A stretch of DNA of 64,000 nt from Spirochaetaceae bacterium (GTDB taxonomy: Bacteria > Spirochaetota > Spirochaetia > Treponematales > Breznakiellaceae). Position 1 is the stretch's first letter, and every line of letters begins with the position of its first letter. The position numbers and the translations under genes were made by a program. The notes beneath the pieces were generated by a model. It was not told the origin of the DNA, did no database searches, and saw only the letters and a program-made list of their open reading frames with translations. Below, one piece after another: positions 7,669 to 15,898 of the stretch. The stretch lies in contig JAITCP010000157.1 of NCBI GenBank assembly GCA_031283025.1, forward strand, positions 3,768-67,767, written 5' to 3'.

Positions 7669-8651
7669 CGCAGTACCGTCCGGGGGTTAATGGAAGAACC
7701 GTTCTTGTATACCGTAAAATGGAGGTGTGGGCCGGTACTCTGCCCGGTGCTGCCCACATACCCGATGATATCATCTGTAGTTACATAGGTTCCGCCTCTG
7801 GTGGCGAAAGACTCCATGTGGCCGTAAAGGGTACGGTAACCGCCGGAGTGGTTAATGAGCACAAAATTACCGTATACATTGTCATAGCCTACAGAAATAA
7901 CCTGCCCGGCCATTGCGGCTTTTATGGGAGTTCCGGTTGTCGCAGCTATATCCAGCCCGTCATGGAGAGAGCGGCCTCCGGAAATGGGATTACGGCGATA
8001 GCCGTAATAAGAGGTAATTCGCCCTTGAACCGGCCATACCATGATATAATTGCTAACTACGCTGCCGCCGTTGCTGCTGCTGCTAACTACCCGTTCTTCC
8101 TCCCATGCGATAGTTGCACCCGGAATGAAAAGATTGGTATTGGGATTAATATTGTCTGAAAAAAGTTCGTTGGCTACCCGAATTTCGACAATCTCTGCCT
8201 TATGTTTTGTCGCAATTCCGCTGAGGGTATCCCCTTTTTTTACAACATAGAACACCCCATCCTGATTGGGTACCCGAAGCACCTTGCCTATTTGCAAAGT
8301 TCTGCTGTTTTTTATGTTGTTTACTGCCATTAAGGTGCTGGTAGAAAGCCCGAATTGTTGGGCTACACCCCCCGGTACATCGCCTTCTTTAACCGTGTAA
8401 GAAGAAAAGAGCAGCATCTTGGGCTGGTTTAACTCTTTTGGTTCGGACAATCCTTCAGTTTCCAGAGAAACAAGCTCAACCGGAACATCCCTGTCCGGGC
8501 CGCCGATACCTTCTTCAGAGATAATTTCCGGGGCAGGGACACTCTTTCCCTGTCCTACAAGCAAGAAAAATACCAATATTATTCCTGCCGTGCCCATGAC
8601 AACCTTTACCGCCCTCATGGTAATAGCAAATCTTTTAAAAAGAATCAACAT
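7665..8651 (-). CDS. LysM-M23 family peptidoglycan peptidase (328 aa)
   Basis: A membrane anchor or uncleaved signal lies at residues ~13-34. Two LysM peptidoglycan-binding domains follow (~84-128 and ~134-178), then an M23 (LytM/DipM-like) endopeptidase domain. Zinc ligands are present: H230 and D234 in HDGLD, and H311 of the HLH motif, with H278 in YGH and H309 as catalytic His candidates. It therefore probably cleaves peptide cross-bridges in the periplasm, or activates amidases during division. The ATG start has AGGAA upstream. Confidence 0.9.
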   Translation of the reverse strand: MLILFKRFAITMRAVKVVMGTAGIILVFFLLVGQGKSVPAPEIISEEGIGGPDRDVPVELVSLETEGLSEPKELNQPKMLLFSSYTVKEGDVPGGVAQQFGLSTSTLMAVNNIKNSRTLQIGKVLRVPNQDGVFYVVKKGDTLSGIATKHKAEIVEIRVANELFSDNINPNTNLFIPGATIAWEEERVVSSSSNGGSVVSNYIMVWPVQGRITSYYGYRRNPISGGRSLHDGLDIAATTGTPIKAAMAGQVISVGYDNVYGNFVLINHSGGYRTLYGHMESFATRGGTYVTTDDIIGYVGSTGQSTGPHLHFTVYKNGSSINPRTVLR

Positions 8652-8782
8652 TTTATTCCTGTTTGGGCATAAAACATACCCTTCGTATTATTTCGGCACA
8701 TTATACTATAAACTATAACATATACATTGTACCACATCTTAATTTGTTTGGGAAGCCCCCTGCGTACATTTTACAGCTATTT

Positions 8783-9319
8783 TTACCGGTTTTCAAACAA
8801 ATTCAACATATCCCGGATTTCTGCCGCCCTTTCATAGTTTTCCATGGCGATTACTTCGTCCAATTCCGCTTTTAGCAGCCTTTTTTGGGTTTCCTGGTCT
8901 GCCTGAACCGATCCGGTCAGGTCTTCTGCCAGTATGCCCACTTCATTTACCACCTTTTCAGCAATATATATCGGACATTTGCATCGAACCGCTAAAGCCA
9001 GGGCGTCGGAAGGCCGGGAATCCAGCGTTAAGCGCCCTCCTGCGGGTTTGGAAAATACCATCCGCCCATAAAATGTATTATCTTTTAGTTCTGTTATTTC
9101 TACACAGATAAGTTTGAAGTCCGCTGTTTTGGTCAGATTGTGGAGTAAATCTATCGTTAATGGCCGGGATACAGTAACTCCGCCAAAACCAATAAGTATG
9201 GCATGGGCCTCCGCTTGGCCTATAAAGACGGGCACCGAAAATTCTGATTCCAGGGGCTTTATTAGCACTACATACCCGTCTCCCGTTTCTGCTATACCCC
9301 AGATTTCTGCTTCTAACAT
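8783..9319 (-). CDS. Bifunctional nuclease family (DUF151/BFN) protein with UVR motif (178 aa)
   Basis: Residues 1-135 match the BFN/DUF151 family (VPVFIGQAEAHAILIGFGG, LDSRPSDALALAVRCKCPIY). The C terminus (~147-178, LKAELDEVIAMENYERAAEI) is a UvrB/UvrC-type UVR helical hairpin. This two-domain architecture is common in spirochetes and other bacteria; biochemical role is uncertain. Its ATG overlaps the stop of the polyprenyl synthetase gene by one base (TAATG), indicating translational coupling. Confidence 0.88.
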   Translation of the reverse strand: MLEAEIWGIAETGDGYVVLIKPLESEFSVPVFIGQAEAHAILIGFGGVTVSRPLTIDLLHNLTKTADFKLICVEITELKDNTFYGRMVFSKPAGGRLTLDSRPSDALALAVRCKCPIYIAEKVVNEVGILAEDLTGSVQADQETQKRLLKAELDEVIAMENYERAAEIRDMLNLFENR

Positions 9320-10395
9320 TACAATAACCGCTCCGTTAATCCCGTAAGGAGTTTTTTTGCGCCGGCGTTTTCCGCCGGAAGTTCGGAAAAAAATGCTCCT
9401 GCCTGGTTTATTAAGGCTTTTCCCTGCCTTTCCGCTTCTGCTAAAATGCCAGCTTCTTCCAGCGCTCCGGCTAATGCTTCCACTTCCGGAACAGTTGCCC
9501 CCCCCGCTTTGGCGGCCATGAAACAGCGAGAGACAAATTCCGCCCGTTGAATCCGCTTTACTCCGGCATCCGGGCCTGTGCCGCTTCCATGCAAAAACAG
9601 AAGCACCGGCAGGCTTTTCTTCCCCTCAACCACATCATCTCCACGCGTTTTCCCCGGAATTCCGGTACTTAAGTTTTTCACGTCGTCAAGGATTTGAAAG
9701 CCCACTCCAAGTTTTTGGGCTGCTTCACCAAGGGATGCGGTAAGGCTCTCGTCAGGAATTGTGTTTTGAACGGCTCCGGCAATTTCTGCTCCCAGAAGAG
9801 CGGCAAACCGTGCAAGACAGCCCGTTTTGAGGCCGCACATAAGCATATAATCTTCCAGGGAAGGAGTAAAGGCCGGATCCCGGTGCCAGGCAATATCCAT
9901 GGATTGTCCCAAGTGGAGTAAGCGTAAATGAGCAGCGTAGAGTTTCCAGATACGAATTTGTGCCTGGGGTTCACCGTTCCAATTTTCCAAATCCATAAAG
10001 GGCAAGAAGTAAAGAAAAGAACCTGAGTTGATCGCCGTGTCGTTTCCGTACAGTAGGTGGATTGCCGCCTTACCCCGCCGCTCGGTGGACTCGTCTTCAA
10101 GATCGTCATGAATTAAACTTGCATTATGAGGAAATTCTACCAATCCTAGCAAGGGTATCGCCGCATCACCACCGCCCAGAGCCTGGCAAATCAAGTGGGC
10201 CAACAGAGGCCGCCAGCGTTTTCCTCCACGACTAAAAAGGTCAAGCCCCGGCTCCAGCAGTTCCCTGGCGAGTTCCGGCCTTGGGCTAATGTTTGGAAAC
10301 ATTTTAACCCACCAGGAAGCATCAGGGGTTTGTGGAAGCGTTTTATTAAGGGAGGCTTCTATTTTTTGGAGCTCTGTGGTATACTCCCTATCCAT
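9319..10395 (-). CDS. Polyprenyl (isoprenyl diphosphate) synthetase family protein (358 aa)
   Basis: Trans-prenyl-transferase fold that joins isopentenyl diphosphate to an allylic diphosphate. Seen: GGKRWRP at 57-63, first Asp-rich motif DDLED at 97-101, and second motif DDVKN at 237-241 (Asn at the last position, as in several family members). Product length cannot be read from the sequence. It may supply undecaprenyl or quinone-type chains. The gene is divergent from rlmE with a 14-bp gap, so the promoters overlap. Confidence 0.85.
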   Translation of the reverse strand: MDREYTTELQKIEASLNKTLPQTPDASWWVKMFPNISPRPELARELLEPGLDLFSRGGKRWRPLLAHLICQALGGGDAAIPLLGLVEFPHNASLIHDDLEDESTERRGKAAIHLLYGNDTAINSGSFLYFLPFMDLENWNGEPQAQIRIWKLYAAHLRLLHLGQSMDIAWHRDPAFTPSLEDYMLMCGLKTGCLARFAALLGAEIAGAVQNTIPDESLTASLGEAAQKLGVGFQILDDVKNLSTGIPGKTRGDDVVEGKKSLPVLLFLHGSGTGPDAGVKRIQRAEFVSRCFMAAKAGGATVPEVEALAGALEEAGILAEAERQGKALINQAGAFFSELPAENAGAKKLLTGLTERLL

Positions 10396-10409
10396 AAATT
10401 AAATGTATC

Positions 10410-11105
10410 ATGGCATCTTATGAAAAGCCAGATTTTTGGGCGCTTAAAGCTCAAAAAGAAGGGTATCCTGCCCGTTCGGTTTACAAACTCAAGGAAATCG
10501 ATGACAAGTATCATCTTTTTAAACCGGGAACAAGCCGGCTTGTTCCAGGCTTGCCTGAGCCGGGTATACGGATTTTAGAGTTGGGCGCTGCTCCGGGAAG
10601 CTGGAGCCTCTATGTGCTGCGCTTGTACGCAAAAACCGGAAAACCAGCCGCTTTGCCCGGGGGCAGGTCTGGTTCCGCAGAAAATGCTATCTTACTGGCG
10701 GCGGCGGATTTACTTCCCCTTTCCCGGCGTTTTGACGGCGGTCTCTTTGACCGGAAGGATTTTTTCTTTATTCAGGGCGATTTTACGGAGAGTGCGGTAA
10801 AGGGCGAACTTACCCGCCGGGGGCCCTATACAACGATTATCAGTGATGCTGCTCCCGCAACAACCGGCATCCGGACCGTAGACACCCTGCGCTCGCTGGC
10901 CCTGGCGGAGGAAGTTGTTTTGTCCTATGCGGAAAAAAGCCTTGCGCCCGGTGGGAATTTGGCGCTCAAGGTTTTTCAGGGGGCGGACACCGCTGCCCTG
11001 CTCAAACGGCTAAGGGAGCAATTTAATAACGTAAAAAGTTTTAAACCTGTCGCCTGCCGCAGTGATTCCTTTGAAACGTATTATATCGGGCTTGGAAAAA
11101 GGTAA
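10410..11105 (+). CDS. rlmE: 23S rRNA (uridine-2'-O)-methyltransferase RlmE/FtsJ (231 aa)
   Basis: Methylates the ribose of U2552 (E. coli numbering) in 23S rRNA using S-adenosylmethionine. The SAM loop LELGAAPGSWS is at 56-66. The catalytic K-D-K-E tetrad is visible as K26 (SVYKL), D146 (IISDAAP), K187 (LALKVF) and E222 (SFETYY). About 231 residues versus ~209 in E. coli; the extra length is a Gly/Ser/Ala-rich stretch at ~78-95. Start codon ATG at 10410. Confidence 0.92.
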   Translation: MASYEKPDFWALKAQKEGYPARSVYKLKEIDDKYHLFKPGTSRLVPGLPEPGIRILELGAAPGSWSLYVLRLYAKTGKPAALPGGRSGSAENAILLAAADLLPLSRRFDGGLFDRKDFFFIQGDFTESAVKGELTRRGPYTTIISDAAPATTGIRTVDTLRSLALAEEVVLSYAEKSLAPGGNLALKVFQGADTAALLKRLREQFNNVKSFKPVACRSDSFETYYIGLGKR

Positions 11106-11110
11106 TAGGA

Positions 11111-11142
11111 AGTTATTTGAAAACTGAAATTTCAAAATAACT
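11111..11142. repeat. Hairpin element
   Basis: AGTTATTTGAAA - actgaaa - TTTCAAAATAACT, 12-13-bp arms with one bulged base, 5 bp after the rlmE stop. Flanks ATAGGA and CTCTAAT match other members of the family. Possible rlmE terminator. Confidence 0.7.
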
Positions 11143-11234
11143 CTAATATGTACACCGATGTAAAAAACGGTTATACTTTATGATAGACAGGATTATAAAA
11201 GACTATTTTTAAAAAGTCGATTATGGAGGTTTTT

Positions 11235-11948
11235 ATGTGTAAATTGTTTTTTTCCGGGAATATGCGAAGAATTTATACGTTGGGAATTTTTTTGATCTGC
11301 GGGCTGCTGTTAATCAGCGCGGATGATTGTGAAAGTATGTATTTGGAAGAATTGCAGATGTCCCAAGCTCAGGCTGGTTATGGGCAAGGTTCCACCGCCC
11401 CAACGGTTTCTGCAACACCAGTGGTTGCCGCCGCACCGGCTGCCATCGAACCAGCCGCCGCCGATACATCGGCGGCTTCCACCGCCCAGCAATCCAATCA
11501 AGGCGGGGCCGATTCCGCCACTGTTGCTGCCCCAGAGGCTCCTTCAGCAAGTACCGGAGCGGATTTTCTTAAAACGATTATTGGCAAAGAATGGAAACTT
11601 GTGGAACTACGCCTTTCAGGTAAGAGCCTTTTTCTTGACAGAAACAAGCTAAACTCCGAAGGGGCAGGTGATTATTTTACCATGACGATAGATAATTCCA
11701 GGTTAAGCGGAAGAGCGGCGCCTAACCGGTATACCACGGCGTATCAGGCTGGTTCCAATAATTCTTTGACTCTGCTGCCCGTTGTAACAACCTTAATGGC
11801 GACAAGTCATGATCCGGAACGTCTTCAGGAGCGGGAGTATTATCAGTACCTTGCAGGGGTAAATAGCTGGAAATCGAACCAGAAAACACTGGAACTTTAT
11901 ACCACCGATGCCAATAAAAAGGAAGCGGTTCTGGTTTATAGTAACTGA
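11235..11948 (+). CDS. Exported META-domain protein (237 aa)
   Basis: N-terminal signal (RIYTLGIFLICGLLLISA), an Ala/Pro/Ser-rich linker at ~45-105, and a C-terminal META-type domain (~110-237; GKEWKLVELRLSGK, SGRAAPNRYTTAYQAGS, YYQYLAGVNSW). META domains (as in HslJ) are small envelope beta domains with no enzymatic role known. Start 11235 is chosen over 11223 because TGGAGG lies 6 bp before it. It is monocistronic between two hairpins. Confidence 0.8.
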   Translation: MCKLFFSGNMRRIYTLGIFLICGLLLISADDCESMYLEELQMSQAQAGYGQGSTAPTVSATPVVAAAPAAIEPAAADTSAASTAQQSNQGGADSATVAAPEAPSASTGADFLKTIIGKEWKLVELRLSGKSLFLDRNKLNSEGAGDYFTMTIDNSRLSGRAAPNRYTTAYQAGSNNSLTLLPVVTTLMATSHDPERLQEREYYQYLAGVNSWKSNQKTLELYTTDANKKEAVLVYSN

Positions 11949-11953
11949 GCCAT

Positions 11954-11978
11954 TTCCAAAACCCGGTTGGTTTTGGAA
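11954..11978. repeat. Hairpin element (CCGGTTGG apex)
   Basis: TTCCAAAACC-cggtt-GGTTTTGGAA, perfect 10-bp stem just after the META-protein stop. Same apex as 6371-6405. Its arm TTTCCAAAAC reappears in the repeats embedded in the porin gene at 35041-35211. Confidence 0.75.
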
Positions 11979-12006
11979 CAGCATCAACTGAGCATACAGA
12001 AAGGTT

Positions 12007-13047
12007 TCACGTGAAACATTTATAACTAATAATGGTTTGAATATCAAGCCCCGTGATTTTTTGTACGAACTCAGGCGAGGCCCCCTGTACAAGTGCATTA
12101 CGCGCTACTTTTTCCAAGCCTCTGGCTTCACCTCTGGCTTCAGCCTTGGCGGCTAATCCGGTCTCTTCCATAAATCTTTCAAACGTATCGTTCATTTTTA
12201 TAGCCTCCTTTGCAACAGCAAAATTCGCTGTTAGTATCGTATATAAATACGCCGCTAACCGCGCCGCTTTTCCTTGTTTGTCTATTTCATTGCTTACCCG
12301 ATCAATCGTAAACCTGTTATGTTCGTTGTTCAGGTTTTTTAGCCACAGGTTTTCTTCCGCAGGCAATTTACGGCTGTTAATCACCTGTATCGGCAGTATA
12401 TCCCCGCTTACAGTATATATCCCAGGGCTGGTTTCCGCAACCTTGTATCTGCGCTCATTCTTCAGATGGCTGAGCAGCTTTTGGGGGTAATGGTTTTCCA
12501 CAAAAGATACCGTCAAACTGGTAATGGGAATATTGTTAAACGAAGCGTACAGGCAGGCATAGGCGTAAACTTTGTAAAAATCGTCTACCGATACATAATC
12601 ATCAGGGCTTTTATATTCCAGCAAATTCCACTCCCGGAATATGACGGCGATGTTCTTTTTGATAACGACATTTTTCGCCTTTTTAATTACCACGCAGTCT
12701 ATCCGTAAAGGTTCGGAAGTAAGCTGGAATTCCGGATGGAATTCCAGCACATCCTCATAATCCTGGAGTTCCATTTGCAGTGCTTCTACAAAAGCGGGAT
12801 GCCAGGGTATATGCGGGGGCTCAGTATCAAGCGGATTCAGTTCCACAATGGGTACTCCTTTAGGGCTGTCAATTTCTATTTTTGGGCCTGCCCTTCCTAT
12901 AAGGCAAAGCCGCGTATGGCGCTTGTATAATTTGTAAAAAGATTGAATTTTTTCAGGTAAAAACCGCATTACCTCCGGCTTATAGCCCGCCATGCTTGTT
13001 TCTTCTATAATTACCCCCACAAACGCTTTGGTTCCCTTGCCTGTCAT
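12007..13047 (-). CDS. PD-(D/E)XK nuclease-family protein (346 aa)
   Basis: The core shows a nuclease-like arrangement: Asp in LRIDCVVIKK, then Glu-x-Lys in WNLLEYKSPDDY, followed by helix KVYAYACLYAS. The C-terminal tail (AKAEARGEARGLEKVARNAL, FVQKITGLDIQTI) resembles that of Rpn/PD-(D/E)XK transposase-associated proteins, which are often multicopy. The start is uncertain: 13047, or the internal Met at MAGYKPE, with no clear Shine-Dalgarno at either. The target is unknown and may be DNA. Confidence 0.7.
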   Translation of the reverse strand: MTGKGTKAFVGVIIEETSMAGYKPEVMRFLPEKIQSFYKLYKRHTRLCLIGRAGPKIEIDSPKGVPIVELNPLDTEPPHIPWHPAFVEALQMELQDYEDVLEFHPEFQLTSEPLRIDCVVIKKAKNVVIKKNIAVIFREWNLLEYKSPDDYVSVDDFYKVYAYACLYASFNNIPITSLTVSFVENHYPQKLLSHLKNERRYKVAETSPGIYTVSGDILPIQVINSRKLPAEENLWLKNLNNEHNRFTIDRVSNEIDKQGKAARLAAYLYTILTANFAVAKEAIKMNDTFERFMEETGLAAKAEARGEARGLEKVARNALVQGASPEFVQKITGLDIQTIISYKCFT

Positions 13048-13273
13048 TTATCACAGCGGCTGCCGGGTGTTTACGCTGCTTTTTACCTTGTTGGGCTACT
13101 TTTACGTCGATTCAATACCTAATTCACTGTTTTATGTATTTTTCTAACTCTCCAAGGGGCAAATACTTTCTATAACTTCTAGGCGTTCTTTGCTAGGAGA
13201 GCCACGCGTTGCGTGTGAATGAATTTAGGAACTGCCAGAGACAGTCTTCTTTGAAATTATTGGAGGGATAAAG

Positions 13274-15886
13274 ATGAAAAAAGCTATTTATTCGATTTTA
13301 GCGCTGCTTACTATAATAGGTATGGTAAGCTGCGGTGGCGGAAGCACCACTACCGACCCGGGACCTGGGCCAGGACCCGGGGGGGAAAAGGTTACGATCA
13401 CCTTCGATGCAAACCTTGGCGACCTTGAGCACCCTGATCTTGAGGTTCCTGCGGCTGTAGAGATCAATAAGAACAGCTCGCTTGGCGCTAATATGCCGGG
13501 GGCGCTTGATGATGGTCCTGATGATGCCTTCTATTTTGCAGGCTGGTTTGATGCAGCGACCGGCGGTAATGTGGTTACAGCCAGTACCACTTTTAGTACC
13601 GATAAGACAGTCTATGCGCAATGGCTTGTGCTTGGCGAGAATGATGCCCTTATTACCTTCTACCTGAATTATGTAAAAAGTGATGGGGTTATCTATGTCA
13701 GGAAAGTTGTTGAAAAGGGCGAGGCGCTTGGTGAAGATTGGCCGGCTAATCCTCCCGCTCGCACAGGTTATACCTTTGAGAACTGGAATGAAAATGACCT
13801 TGGATCGGGCAATATTTATACAAATGCCACTGTTTTCAACGCAGATGCGTCTGTCTATGCCTACTGGCTTGAAACAAGCGGCGGCGGAGAAGAAGAACTA
13901 CCCGAAAACTGGGCGCAACTTATTGCCGGTTCGGAAAAAGTTACCCTGGAAAATGGTAGTTATGTAGTCTACAAGTTCACGCTTCCCGAAGGTAAGGTGT
14001 GGAGTGATTATGCCAGTGCAACCGCCGAGTACCTTGTTACTCAGAAAACATTTGATGAACGAAATGCCCGCGGCGTAAGAATGATGGGAAATTATTTCCC
14101 CTTTGACTTTACCCTTGTCGAATATGAACCCTATCCCAAGGCGAATGCTCCTGGCACAAATACCAGTCCTGGCGGCCTTTATATGTTTGACAACAATGGC
14201 GACTTGGGTGGCGGAGGAGGTTCGTTTGCCGATGCTACTAATAGTAAACTGGCCGGATTGGCGCCGTTTGAGTGGTACAAATATACCTATAGGATCGACG
14301 GGAATACCTCTCCTCATGCTGGTTATGAAAAAGACGGCATTCAAGCCCCGAAAAATAACGAAACCAAACTTTTCATGTTTGGTATTGGTATTTCCGGGCA
14401 AAACAATGATCAAAACGGAACCGTTTCTTACATTAAGAACGTTACGCTTGTTGGCAACCCCACCGTGGATCCCGTAATTGGAACCCCGGTCTATATTCAG
14501 TTCGATGCAGACGGAGATGCGTATCCCGCGTTTGTCGGTTACACCAGTACCGATGGTCAATATGGTGTTAGAGCAACGAAACGTGAAATGGTTGACAGCG
14601 ATACCATTGATCCGAGTTGGATAGTCCCTGTTCCGGATGTAACGGTTACATTTGATCTTAACTACACTGGTGCCGCTACCCCAACCACTAAGTCCTTTAA
14701 ACAGGGCGGAACCTTGTCCGATGCTGACTTGGCGGAACCCACAACAAAACCGTCTGGTTTTGTATTTATGGGCTGGTTCGACGAGAAGGAAGAAGACAGC
14801 GGAAATCAGATAACGACGAGCACCAAATTCCTTACCAGCAAAACTATTTATGCGCAATGGTTAGATCCTGCATCCGTAGCGGAAGTTTCCTATGTCTATA
14901 ACTATGCGGGCGGACCTGAAACTCTTAAAAATAATATCAGGAAAGGCCGTGTAGACGCTAATTTCCCCGATGATCCATCGCGGGCGCCTGATTATTACGA
15001 CTTTGTTGGCTGGAACACCAGAGCGGACGGCAAAGGCTTCACTTATACCAGTTCTTCGGTATTCCAAAGGGATACCACCTTGTATACGATCTGGAAAGCT
15101 AAAGTATTGGCTCCGGCGAATTATTCAATTGATGTCTCAGGCGCCGAATTTACAGTTGACCCCGCTCCAACTACTAACTATGCGCCGATGTTCCGTATTC
15201 CGATCACGTTCCCTGGCGGATACAGCATTTCTGCGTATGAAAAGCTTACCGTTAAGGTCAAATTCTTCAAAATAGTGGATTCTGAAGAAGTGGAAGTACC
15301 TGCTGCTTATGGTTTTGGTACGGTTGTTTTCTGCGTTGATCCTATGCTTACAACGGGCGCTGTGTATAACGGCGCGGGCAAAATCGGGGATCAGTTTAAC
15401 AACCTGGGCGTTGACGGCCCTGCCGTGGACAACCCGAATGAAGGAACCGTAAACAGGCCGTTAGGAGCCGCTGTACTGGCATCCACCAATTTTGGCGGCA
15501 TTGTAATTGAACGCGGAGGCGGCGATTTTGCTACTGCCGCGATTACAAAGGTTACAATAACGGAAATTACCTTCCACACCGGGCTTGCCGGAGAAGTTGC
15601 GGCAATCAATGTTGATGAAGCCACATTCACCGACCCGCTGTTCAGCACGATCAACAACCAGACCTGGAACCTGTCCGCTGGCGATCTTAAGATCACGGTA
15701 CCGACAGGGTACGATACGTATAAATGGATAGTAAATGGCTCCGTTGAGGGCAGCGGTACAAACGAACTTACCATTGGGGTAGCGTCGTATGTAGACAAAA
15801 TCAATACCAGTTTCACGGTAACGGCGATTGCCGGTAAAGGCGCAAACTCGTACAGCAAGACCATCGTTATTACGGTGAAAAGGTAG
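13274..15886 (+). CDS. Lipoprotein with InlB B-repeat (Flg_new) modules (870 aa)
   Basis: First gene of the lignocellulose locus. Signal peptide with lipobox GMVSC, so surface or periplasm lipid-anchored. Four Listeria-Bacteroides repeat modules are visible (each ends in AGWFD...YAQW, or FENWN..YAYW, MGWFD..YAQW, VGWNT..YTIW). Between the second and third is a ~160-residue beta domain (VKLPEG-like entry, MMGNYFPFDF, FMFGIGISG) also found in the next gene. A further beta domain and an Ig-like end follow. Probably a surface adhesin or glycan-binding protein. ATG is preceded by TGGAGGGA. The next gene follows after 12 bp. Confidence 0.85.
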   Translation: MKKAIYSILALLTIIGMVSCGGGSTTTDPGPGPGPGGEKVTITFDANLGDLEHPDLEVPAAVEINKNSSLGANMPGALDDGPDDAFYFAGWFDAATGGNVVTASTTFSTDKTVYAQWLVLGENDALITFYLNYVKSDGVIYVRKVVEKGEALGEDWPANPPARTGYTFENWNENDLGSGNIYTNATVFNADASVYAYWLETSGGGEEELPENWAQLIAGSEKVTLENGSYVVYKFTLPEGKVWSDYASATAEYLVTQKTFDERNARGVRMMGNYFPFDFTLVEYEPYPKANAPGTNTSPGGLYMFDNNGDLGGGGGSFADATNSKLAGLAPFEWYKYTYRIDGNTSPHAGYEKDGIQAPKNNETKLFMFGIGISGQNNDQNGTVSYIKNVTLVGNPTVDPVIGTPVYIQFDADGDAYPAFVGYTSTDGQYGVRATKREMVDSDTIDPSWIVPVPDVTVTFDLNYTGAATPTTKSFKQGGTLSDADLAEPTTKPSGFVFMGWFDEKEEDSGNQITTSTKFLTSKTIYAQWLDPASVAEVSYVYNYAGGPETLKNNIRKGRVDANFPDDPSRAPDYYDFVGWNTRADGKGFTYTSSSVFQRDTTLYTIWKAKVLAPANYSIDVSGAEFTVDPAPTTNYAPMFRIPITFPGGYSISAYEKLTVKVKFFKIVDSEEVEVPAAYGFGTVVFCVDPMLTTGAVYNGAGKIGDQFNNLGVDGPAVDNPNEGTVNRPLGAAVLASTNFGGIVIERGGGDFATAAITKVTITEITFHTGLAGEVAAINVDEATFTDPLFSTINNQTWNLSAGDLKITVPTGYDTYKWIVNGSVEGSGTNELTIGVASYVDKINTSFTVTAIAGKGANSYSKTIVITVKR

Positions 15887-15898
15887 AGGAGGAACTAG

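Noticed and set aside
9319..10395. Loss of the second Asp-rich motif in the polyprenyl synthetase as a sign of inactivity
   Set aside because: DDVKN keeps the two metal-binding Asp residues; Asn at the last position occurs in active family members.
13048..13273. Riboswitch in the leader of the xylan locus
   Set aside because: Only short hairpins (CACGC-gtt-GCGTG and a CTAGG/GCTAGG pairing) are visible and match no class I know.
13898..14857. 319-aa open frame on the minus strand
   Set aside because: Antisense to the InlB-repeat lipoprotein; no signal, no ribosome-binding site, no recognisable domain.
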